DNA of 64,000 nt, taken from Tetraselmis striata. Taxonomy: Eukaryota; Chlorophyta; Chlorodendrophyceae; Chlorodendrales; Chlorodendraceae. Location of the stretch: contig VCJN01000708.1 of assembly GCA_006384855.1 (NCBI GenBank), positions 1 to 64,000 of the forward strand, given 5' to 3'. Within the stretch, counting starts at the first letter, position 1; each line of letters begins with the position of its first letter. The notes below the pieces were generated by a model, which was not told the origin of the DNA, did no database searches, and worked only from the letters and a program-made list of their open reading frames with translations. This document shows positions 56,423-64,000 of this stretch, piece after piece. The translations under genes were made by a program, and so were the position numbers.

Positions 56423-59400
56423 GGTTTTTGGGCCCTCTCCTTTGGTTCGACGTCTTGCCCCGTGCTCGACGCCTGCCAGAGGCTTCAACCTGCGTGTATC
56501 TCGACCCTCGACAACTTTCGACGATCGACGGCGCCGTGCGACGAGTTTTTCTTCCCACCCGCCCATCCCTACAGCTATACATCCTCCATCACAAGGGCGC
56601 CATCCCTTCGCAATGTCTACCAGCATCAACACCGGGATGATGAACACTTCCCTGGCCAATCTGGCTCGGCAGAGTGCGATCAAGACCGACCCTGGCGACG
56701 CCCCGCCACCGCCTCACTTCCGTGATGATACCAGTTCGTCTGACGACGCCTTCAGCATGGACGAGGCATCAGACAGTGACTCAGGTGACATCCAGCATAT
56801 CAAGCCAGCTGCAGTGAAGCCAACACTCAACCTCAAGAACGTCCCCATCTGGGACAACACCATCTCTACGCGGGACAACGCTCAAGCTATCAAGATCGCT
56901 CTCGGCAGCGCCGGCTACTTGGACACCACCAAGGGCAAAGGCACCCGTCAGGAACAAATGATGCTTCTGGCAGCCCTGCGCCACGCGACGGCGCATTATC
57001 CCATGGCACTGGCCATCGTCAACAGCATCAGCATGGACTCCAGGAAGTGTGGATATGCGGCCTGGACGGCTCTATTTACTGAACTCCAGGGCTCGGCCAT
57101 AGAGGAGCGCAGGCGCTTGGAGGAAGAAATCACAGCAGGCCAGCTCCCGAATGAGCCGGTCCAGGTGTACGTTCGCCGCTGCCGGAACCTCTGGAACTTG
57201 TTGCGCAAGGCACATGGCCAGTGGACATTCGAGTACGTGGCCATCAACTACCTCATCCCAGGACTTCACCCAGCATACGATCACATTGTGGACGCCACCA
57301 TCCCGGCAACCAATGTCACCAAGCGGCTGGCAACCATCATAAGTGCCGGACAGAACATGGAGGCGCGCACGCGTCAGCGTCAGCAGCGCGCCCGTTCACG
57401 CACGCCAACCCTCAATTCCTGCGACCCCAGCGACCAACTACATGCCATCAAGCCCAACATCGTCTGCAGCAGGTGTGACCGTCCAGGCCATGCTCAGCAT
57501 CAGTGTTTGGCCAGGCGCCATGCCAACGGCCTCCGTCTCCTGGGTGACACCGCCCCACCCAGCACCGTGAACGACCCTAGCTATGGTCACTATCAGCGCG
57601 CGCCTGCGGAGCGTCACGTCAACGACAACTATACCAACAACCTGCGCAACGACTACAACCATCAAAACAGCCCCCAGCGGCAGCAATATTGGCCCACCCA
57701 GAGCGACAACGACAACCTGCAGCGCCATCATCAGCCATTTGGCTTCGTCTCCCCGGCCGGACATGACCACTACGGACATCACCCGGCCAACAACGACTCT
57801 GACCAGCAGCCGACAGGATGCCAAGAGGCCTACCCGTTAATGGGTGTGTCCTCGTTGGCACCACACCACAGCGGCCTTCCCGTCATGCTCACCTGCACCA
57901 CCACCGCCCCAGGAGGGGCAGCCACCGGAGCGCAGGAGGGGGAGGGCGAGGACGACGACGACGATGAATTTCATGAATCCTGGCACGTCCCCTACTCCAA
58001 CTCTGACGACAACTTCCAGTGCCCGTTTTCACACCCATGGCGTGCCCGCCAGCATTTCCGCTCTCAACCTATTCCCACCCCAATTCAACCTCTATGCCTC
58101 GCTTCACCCGCATTCCCAACCTCAGCGGCACTGGCGGCCCACGACGTTCATACGGGGCAGGGCGCCCTACGTGGAGACCTGCCACCGCCGCTCCCAATAC
58201 TCACCGCTGCCCCGCTCCTCCATATGCCAAGCTCTTCTTTGGTAATCGAACATCTCTTCTCGCCCTGCCATGGCCCATCGGCATTTGAGGTGGAGGCTGT
58301 GGTGGAATACGGCTTTTCCATCCACGCGTTCATCGGCGCCGACCCATCAACGGAGGCTCGCACTATGGGGCCACATCACCTACAGGTCATCAGCAGCAAA
58401 TACCCGGGCCGCCTGCCTCCATCAGCATTTCAGGACTGTCATGACGGGACCCCCATGAACATCAACGACATCACTATCACGGAGCTGGAGCGGCTGCGCC
58501 TGTTCACCCTAGTCGTGTCAAGCACACCATTACAACCATGGTCACCCACGGGCTCACGCCTTGACTGGCGGGACCATCGCTCTCGTGCCTTCGCCTCCAT
58601 CATCAGCTTCACCCGCTTCTACCTGTCTTCTCAGCCCACACCAGTGCGCTATGTTGTGCAGAATTGTCTTGACGCGCTGGCTTTACCAGAAGTACTCTCC
58701 TCATTTGGCGCATGCAACATCGTGCGCGCGGCGTCCTGCGGCTCGGAGGTTCACCGCGACACCCTTCTGTGGACCATTATCACTCAACCGCAAGACATCC
58801 GGAACTGCGGCAACAACGTCGCCGCCATCAAGCTCGCCGACCCCGGCCCCTTCAGTGGCTGCCGCATCTACAACCCGGCTACCGGGCGCAAGACCCCGCC
58901 TCTCTCTATGCCGGCCTTTCAGTTCTCCAACGCTGACTACCTGATGGACGCGTTTCAACCCTCGGGCCAGCAGGAGGGGCCCCACGCACCGCCACCCATG
59001 CTGCCATCGGCGGCGCTTGCTTCGCCGCAGGAGGGGCCCCCACCTCCACATCACACCGAGCAGCACCCTCCGCACCATCAGGAGGGGGACGCCACGGCCC
59101 TGTCGGCTCCTCACACCAGCAAACAGGCACAACTGACTTCCCACTTTGTCGACCTCAGCGACTACCACCCAACACTGGTGGCATCCGCGATGGCGGCGGT
59201 TGTGCGCCCCCGCTCAGCGCGGCTGACAGCCCTCGCCATACCAGCACCCACTGCCCGCGTGTCCACGGCGCCGCGCAACTATCAGGAGGATATCTCCAGC
59301 ACTCGCCCCAATGACTGGAAGAAGTCCGTGAACCATGAGATTAACTCTATCACTACGATGGCACTTTTCGTCTGGATCAACGTCCCTGAGTTTCGATGCG

Positions 59401-59996
59401 ACAACGAGTCAGCGGTCATCCAACAGACGGCGTGGGCCTTTGCGGCGCAGAACGAGGATGGCAACATCAAGCGCGAGGCCGGCGTGATCGTTTGCGGCAA
59501 TCTACTCATCACCAGCGAGACCTATGCCTATGACTACCTCCCCCTCGGCTGTGGCCATAAGGACCGGGCTTGGCATCCCGTTGAGGCACTCTACGACCTG
59601 CCGCAGGCATCCAAGGCATGGCTTCTGTGCTTTTCTTCCTTTCTACATGACTTCGGTTTCATCAGCTCAAAGCCGGGCAGCGTGATCCATCTTCATCGGG
59701 AAACCTGCATCGTTGACATTCTGACTACCTTTCACATGACGGAGAGCAAGCCTCGCCGCCTGCCCTGCACGCTGAATGCCAACTTTCAGAACACTGCAGT
59801 CACCTACCATGCGCAGGTTCGGAGGCAGCGTGGCCATGTCTACTGCCGCAGCGGAGTTCGTGGCGCTCTGCGTGGTCTGCACATGTCTGGCCGTTATTCG
59901 CGTTCTTCTACGCCAAGCTCTGCCACCCCACTGCTGCCCCGGTGCAAGTATGCGGGGACAACCGCGCATGCATCGTTCAGGTGCAACATGGTATGA
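56313..59996 (+). CDS. Copia Gag-Pol ORF, 1,227 codons, polymerase defective
   Basis: The ORF opens in the 5' LTR; the natural start may be the ATG at 56613 (MSTSINTGMMNTSLANLARQ). Gag covers about residues 150-370 and contains NYLIPGLHPAYDHIVDAT, then a zinc knuckle CSRCDRPGHAQHQC (C-x2-C-x4-H-x4-C). The middle (about 57560-59280) is Pro/His/Asn-rich, and I see neither the HHCC finger nor the DDE pattern of integrase. RT-like pieces follow: DWKKSVNHEINSI, YDYLPLGCGHKDRAWHP, and VEALYDLPQASKAWLLC (the 'LYGLKQAPRAW' site). The polymerase motif lacks the second Asp (CIVDILTT where YVDD-I-L is expected). After 59776 the RNase H part continues in another frame (SVAMSTAAAEFVALC; PTHLADFFAKALL). 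It is therefore not autonomous. Confidence 0.85.
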   Translation: MLAGTRRDSTRARRLSPTLPPSVTVPLSHHFDNPLRQVFGPSPLVRRLAPCSTPARGFNLRVSRPSTTFDDRRRRATSFSSHPPIPTAIHPPSQGRHPFAMSTSINTGMMNTSLANLARQSAIKTDPGDAPPPPHFRDDTSSSDDAFSMDEASDSDSGDIQHIKPAAVKPTLNLKNVPIWDNTISTRDNAQAIKIALGSAGYLDTTKGKGTRQEQMMLLAALRHATAHYPMALAIVNSISMDSRKCGYAAWTALFTELQGSAIEERRRLEEEITAGQLPNEPVQVYVRRCRNLWNLLRKAHGQWTFEYVAINYLIPGLHPAYDHIVDATIPATNVTKRLATIISAGQNMEARTRQRQQRARSRTPTLNSCDPSDQLHAIKPNIVCSRCDRPGHAQHQCLARRHANGLRLLGDTAPPSTVNDPSYGHYQRAPAERHVNDNYTNNLRNDYNHQNSPQRQQYWPTQSDNDNLQRHHQPFGFVSPAGHDHYGHHPANNDSDQQPTGCQEAYPLMGVSSLAPHHSGLPVMLTCTTTAPGGAATGAQEGEGEDDDDDEFHESWHVPYSNSDDNFQCPFSHPWRARQHFRSQPIPTPIQPLCLASPAFPTSAALAAHDVHTGQGALRGDLPPPLPILTAAPLLHMPSSSLVIEHLFSPCHGPSAFEVEAVVEYGFSIHAFIGADPSTEARTMGPHHLQVISSKYPGRLPPSAFQDCHDGTPMNINDITITELERLRLFTLVVSSTPLQPWSPTGSRLDWRDHRSRAFASIISFTRFYLSSQPTPVRYVVQNCLDALALPEVLSSFGACNIVRAASCGSEVHRDTLLWTIITQPQDIRNCGNNVAAIKLADPGPFSGCRIYNPATGRKTPPLSMPAFQFSNADYLMDAFQPSGQQEGPHAPPPMLPSAALASPQEGPPPPHHTEQHPPHHQEGDATALSAPHTSKQAQLTSHFVDLSDYHPTLVASAMAAVVRPRSARLTALAIPAPTARVSTAPRNYQEDISSTRPNDWKKSVNHEINSITTMALFVWINVPEFRCDNESAVIQQTAWAFAAQNEDGNIKREAGVIVCGNLLITSETYAYDYLPLGCGHKDRAWHPVEALYDLPQASKAWLLCFSSFLHDFGFISSKPGSVIHLHRETCIVDILTTFHMTESKPRRLPCTLNANFQNTAVTYHAQVRRQRGHVYCRSGVRGALRGLHMSGRYSRSSTPSSATPLLPRCKYAGTTAHASFRCNMV

Positions 59997-60180
59997 TTAC
60001 ATGCGCGCAACGCCACATTGACCTCCGGCTTCAGTATGCGGCCCAACTCTACTAAGACGGCATCATCTACATGCACTACACGCCTACCCCGACCCACCTG
60101 GCCGACTTCTTCGCTAAAGCGCTGCTGCTGACTACCTTTCTTCATTTCCGCGCTTTCCTGATGGGGTCATCCGAGGAGCC
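59776..60180 (+). pseudogene. Copia RNase H end, shifted frame with a stop
   Basis: A plus frame contains SVAMSTAAAEFVALC, the copia 'S..LSTAEAEY.AL' signature. After a further shift and a stop it contains DGIIYMHYTPTPTHLADFFA, which matches the copia terminus. The frame differs from the main ORF, so at least one frameshift separates them. Confidence 0.75.
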
Positions 60181-60242
60181 TTGCGTTGCGCACCTGCCGC
60201 CATCAGTCCTGCGCCCGCGGGATTCCACAGGATGAGGAGGGG

Positions 60243-60750
60243 TGTTGGACCCAGGGTACCCCGGTACCCTGAATCCGCTTTTTCTCTCTGTGAAATCCGC
60301 ATTTTTCCCAGCGAACAACTGGCTGCCGTACATGTGCCTAATTTGGACCCTATGGCAGAAGTACGACACCCAGTTGTTACCAAAGCATAGCACCTAGGCA
60401 TCTTTGCCAGTTGGCCTTCTTAGACGGAGAGGTGCCCGTCCTAATTGACACCTAGCCGGCTGGTATAAATTGCCAGCCTCGGTTCCTTGTAATTCAGTCA
60501 ACTGTTTTTCCAGAAATATTCCGACTCACCCTTTCTCTCTCGTGACAGTGCCACTCATCAGCCATCACCACGGCGACAGCGACTACCTATCGTCCATCGC
60601 CCACGGCTCATAGCAGCCCTTTGCCTTTCCAGCTCGCACCTTGCTTGCTGGCACTCGACGTGATTCGACGCGTGCACGCCGACTCTCGCCGACTCTCCCC
60701 CCATCAGTGACAGTGCCACTCAGCCATCACTTCGACAATCCCCTCCGACA
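60243..60750 (+). repeat. 3' LTR of the copia element
   Basis: 508 bp, nearly identical to the 5' LTR, with a 1-bp and a 3-bp insertion and three substitutions by eye. Confidence 0.9.
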
Positions 60751-60835
60751 GCATCCTTACACGTACCCGGTACCCGTATATTTGGATTTAGGACCCGGCG
60801 GCTCCGGAATACTGGACAACTCATCGAAAAACGAG

Positions 60836-61436
60836 TATAGGAGTATACGAGTGGTGCTTGGCCGAGGCGCCAATGCAGCTTCTTCCGCCTGGCCGCTGTA
60901 GTATGGTCACTTACCAACGATGCGGACGCCCGCGTGATGGAACGTGAGGCGGAGACTGTGTTGTTCTCGCAGAATAGAGAGTTGACAACATTATTCTTGG
61001 ACCATGCCAACAACTCTCGGCTTCGGAATAATGAGGTGGATACTCTCCCTGTCACATGCATGGAACGCATGAACGCACCTTCTTCGGACAGCTTTACGCG
61101 GCGTCGGACATGTGGACGGTGGCCAATCAACCCCACGGCGATAACTGTCATGAACCCGCGGGAGCGACTGTGGGAGGTCGCTGCCGGGTACTTTTTTTGC
61201 CTATAGCCCATGCATTGCCCCGGCGGTTGGGAGCCATGTCAGCATTATGCCCTCGACATGGCACAACCACTTCACGTCGACCTCTGTGGCGACGCGCTCA
61301 TATAAACCTCTCGGCACTTAGAGATACTCACCGGCGTGTGCAGCGCGGTGACTGCTATCGCGGACGCCTTTCGAGATCATCGTGTTCATGATCCGGGCAT
61401 CGTTTCACGCCGGGAGGTGGATGACTTCTTCAACTG
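60836..61436 (+). pseudogene. Second, more decayed copy of the RT element at 22.9-25.0 kb
   Basis: The plus strand gives VLGRGANAASSAW, matching LGRGSFNATSSAR of the 24-kb copy. MEREAETVLFSQNRELTTLF... matches MEREVEVASGSQKELTAFL, and NNSRLRNNEV, RERLWEVAAGYFF and VSRREVDDFFN match the equivalent stretches. Frameshifts are frequent. It lies immediately right of the copia target site, in opposite orientation to the first copy. Confidence 0.75.
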
Positions 61437-63171
61437 ATAGCGTTGTGCATTAGTCTTAGACTTAGCTGCAATATCCTTCACTGCCACATTACGAGTCGTA
61501 CCTGCGGTATGCCTACGGACCGCTCTTATTAAAAGCGGCTTCTGTTGATCTCCTGCTAATGCATTTAGCGGTGAAATTGTATGTTGTATGGGTATGTTGT
61601 ACTTTACTACACCACCACGACCGTACCATATACGGCGGGTACCGCTGACGGCGAATGCGACATGTACCCGGGTATACATGTAATGATTGCTGCTAGTAGC
61701 AAGGGTGCGTGTGCGAGTGTGTTAGGGGGTTCGAAACAAAACCTAACCATATTTTGCAATATATATATATACGCGGCAGGCGATAGTATTATAAGAGCAT
61801 GATATCATCAAGACACCGAACATATCATACGCACATTCAAGGTACATCCCTTGTCCGCTCGGTTGAGCGGTCGTCTCGTACGCGAGAGGTCCGGGTATCG
61901 AATCCTGGCCGATGCATTTTCGGCAATATCGTCCCGGCGTGTGCTGGGTTTACCCGGTTGATGCATTAGCCCTTCGGGGTTCGAATGAGGCAATGGTCTT
62001 AGGGCTATGCCAAACCTACGACTGCAGTTGGAGCAAGAGGTCAAGCGCTAGGGCGGCTTCAGCCGATGTCCCGGGGCGAACTTTACTTTACTTTTACGAC
62101 CTAGGATAATTGTCATTGATATAATCCTTGTATCACCGAATGCTTGATGATATTATTCGTAGTTTTATTAATCGTTGTGCCTTCTTGTAACTTTATCTAA
62201 CAATGGATGTGGAGAGAGATATCTGTAATTTTTCATAATAATATATGGGCAGTACACACTCAGAGAATCTCATGAGTTCCATCCGTAAGCAGTTCGCTAT
62301 TCGACTAAAATGTATCTGTCAGTTTTCATGCTGGAAGATGAAGCAAATTATCGACCAATTGTATCTCTTATATTCTCTTCTAATTGCTGCTCGACCTTTA
62401 TCCTAATATACCGGTAAGTTTGGATGATATATTGGGTAGTTGACATTGGACGAGTCTTAATTAAGGACTTACAGGCCCGCCCCGTGTGTTACCGGGTTTT
62501 CTGGCGGTTTTTCGGGCGGGCGGGTTATCAGTGAGTTAATGCAATAAGGGCGTAGGGATTACCGGCCTCCAGATTAGGGTATCGTCAATGAGACGACGAC
62601 GAAACTTGGCGTCTGCATTCTAGCCTGCTCGCTGCCCGCCCGGCCGACACGGCGAAGCGGTAAGCGCTGGACGCGACGACGAGAGGTCTCGGATGCTACA
62701 GAAAATGTCCGAGCAAATGTATTTTAAAAGGATTGGGGGCTTAGCAGGGACTACCGCCTACCCTCTACAAAACGGACCGGTAGTCGCTACCCGGTACTTG
62801 TACAGGTAGTCGCTGGTACGGGTCGCACCCGGTAGGCGCGATCCCATGGCACACAAGGACACACAGCCCGAAACGTGCGCGGCTTGGGTCTCCCGGCGCG
62901 GTCGTGACACGTCCCCCACCTCAGCTCGCTGTTCCACATTCGGGACGTGCAGGGTTGCACGTCCAGATACCGATTACCGCCTCGCCCCGCCGCCCCGCCA
63001 CCGAGCCGCCCTGTCGACAAAACATTTTTTTCTCGGTGCTCTTCCCGAGCCGCTCCTGCTGCAGCTGCCGGGCCGGTCACGGGCAGTCGCACGGCGCGGA
63101 ACTCCGCGCGGCGATGCGGGCCGACACACTCCGCCCAGCCAACAGGAGACGCTAGGTGGCGAGGCGGGAGC
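61437..63171. other. AT-richer intergenic region with a tRNA-like stretch
   Basis: No supported gene to about 62.8 kb. It holds a tRNA-like pol III promoter pair at 61853-61905 and TAGTCGCTA at 62781-62789. The last few hundred bases before 63172 are probably the 5' region of the next gene. Confidence 0.5.
61853..61914 (+). repeat. tRNA-derived (SINE-like) stretch with A and B boxes
   Basis: 'gtccgctcggttgagcgg' forms a D-arm-like stem (GCTC/GAGC) and resembles an A box. 'ggtatcgaatcc' at 61894-61905 is a B box with one extra base. No proper acceptor stem or seven-base anticodon loop can be drawn, so it is not a functional tRNA. It could be a SINE head or a tRNA relic. Confidence 0.4.
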
Positions 63172-63351
63172 ATGGTCGGCAGCCCAGACCTGTTCACGGC
63201 GATCGTGTCGTCGGTGGTGCTGGTGTTCTGCGTTATCGCCTCCGTCGCCTTCTACCGCCTCTACCACAACCCCGCCGAGAGCACCTCGATATGGACGCGC
63301 GGCGTCATATGCACCTGCTTCTTCCTCCTGCTCGGTACCTCCCTCCCCCCC

Positions 63352-63382
<31 letters not shown>

Positions 63383-63939
63383 ACACACACACATGCTTTG
63401 AGTATGTGCGCGGGTTGGTGGTCGCTTGCGGAAGCATGCACCGAGCGGGAGGAAAGCAGAAAATGATAAAATACAAGCAATAAAATGATGGAATAATACT
63501 TTGCCGGCGTGAGGACAGCTCGCTGATGACGCGTGGGTGGGGCCTCAGGTGAACCCACGCTGTCGGTATTGGATGTGCTGGACGCCAACCGCTGCCGGCG
63601 GGTCCCGTCGCCGGTGGACCCGGCGTACGACTTCAAAGGCTGCACGCTGCCGCTGCACTACATGTGGCTCGTCGTGTTTGCGCTCAACATGATCATGGTC
63701 TTCCTCGTCATCCCCTTCACCATCTTCTTCAACCAGGTCTTTGCCAATAGGTGCGGCAGCAACCCCCCTCCCCTCTGCCTCTTCGCCCTGCCATCCGCGC
63801 TCTGCCTCCCGGCTCACCTAAGCGTGCCCTCCGAGCACCCTCCGCCAACGCAGGTGCTTCGGGAAGCGCATTCTGTTCTCCATGGGCGCTGCCCTCCTCA
63901 TCGCGGGCCTCGCAAGCCTCATCTACTGGCTCCTGCACA
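63172..63939 (+). CDS. LMBR1/LMBD1-like multipass membrane protein, 5' part
   Basis: Three exons join in phase: 63172-63334, 63549-63750 and 63854-63939. The next donor (GTAACC) is at 63940, and the gene continues beyond the window. The start MVGSPDLFTAIVSSVVLVFC was chosen because it directly precedes the first membrane helix. Residues about 8-27 and 42-54 are helices. Then comes TLSVLDVLDANRCRRV with a cysteine-containing loop, then MWLVVFALNMIMVFLVIPFT, and after RCFGKR a further helix GAALLIAGLASLIYWLL. The order (helix, 'L..LDV', helix ending in IPF) resembles LMBR1-family proteins such as lysosomal LMBD1, but similarity is limited and the rest is missing. An (AC)n and poly(C) stretch lies in intron 1. 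Confidence 0.6.
63345..63393 (+). repeat. Poly(C) plus (CA)n in intron 1 of the LMBR1-like gene
   Basis: A C run of about 24 followed by about 13 CA units, directly after the donor of exon 1. Confidence 0.9.
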
Positions 63940-64000
63940 GTAACCCCCCCTTTTGCCCTTGCCTTCCCTCCTTCACCTCCCCCGGGGCGCCTGGGCCCAT

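Larger units (their letters stand above)
55919..60750 (+). mobile_element. Ty1/copia LTR retrotransposon with target duplication
   Basis: Direct repeats 55919-56422 and 60243-60750 both start TGTTGGACCCAGGG and end CCCTCCGACA (TG...CA). GCATC precedes the first (55914-55918) and follows the second (60751-60755), a 5-bp target duplication. A polypurine tract GGATGAGGAGGGG (60230-60242) abuts the 3' LTR. By eye the LTRs differ by three substitutions and two small indels (1 and 3 bp), so insertion is recent. No clear initiator-tRNA primer site is visible after the 5' LTR. The order of gag then reverse transcriptase/RNase H places it in Ty1/copia. Confidence 0.92.

Overview
This is nuclear DNA of a eukaryote, most likely a microalga. 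The genes are GC-rich and split by short GT-AG introns, often with GTGCGT/GTGAG-type donors. They include an mTERF protein, a RAP-domain protein with repeats of the OPR/FASTK kind (both typical organelle RNA factors), and an ankyrin protein built from GCPW-type repeats common in algae. A green alga fits best, but this is inferred from gene content. No rRNA, CRISPR array, operon or replication origin was seen.

Host genes, left to right: mTERF-like (<1-1360, -); an unrecognised spliced gene (~3.1-5.5 kb, -); F-box-like/ankyrin protein (7302-10401, -, five exons solved); DIS3L2-type 3'-5' exoribonuclease (~28.3-36.3 kb, +, at least 17 exons); RAP-domain protein (36823-~40.1 kb, -); SLC25A32-type mitochondrial carrier (~43.3-46.6 kb, +); a small membrane-anchored or secreted protein (48726-49993, +); a type II membrane coiled-coil protein (50386-52816, -, five exons solved); and the 5' part of an LMBR1-like multipass membrane protein (63172->63939, +). 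For most of them the splice joins were checked by reading phase across each intron.

The rest is largely mobile DNA. At 10597-22614 two nearly identical 1.35-kb TIR-bounded units flank an intact Tc1/mariner (DDE) transposase gene. The whole block is flanked by TA, and the right-hand unit is split by a 7,983-bp CACTG...CAGTG element with an ACG target duplication. That element carries a possible TNP2-like gene with a Tudor-like segment, a Cys-rich ORF, minisatellites and a ~370-bp tandem array. At 55919-60750 lies a Ty1/copia element with near-identical LTRs, a GCATC target duplication and a long ORF whose polymerase region is defective. Decayed reverse-transcriptase elements lie at 22.9-25.0, 47.5-48.1 and 60.8-61.4 kb, and a 193-bp MITE family has three copies.

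Two window-wide features stand out. There are around forty poly(G)/poly(C) tracts, many inside introns, and an over-represented 9-mer TAGTCGCTA that in four places extends to TAGCGACTACAT. The summary, exon maps and family calls come from reading the sequence only; no database search was run.
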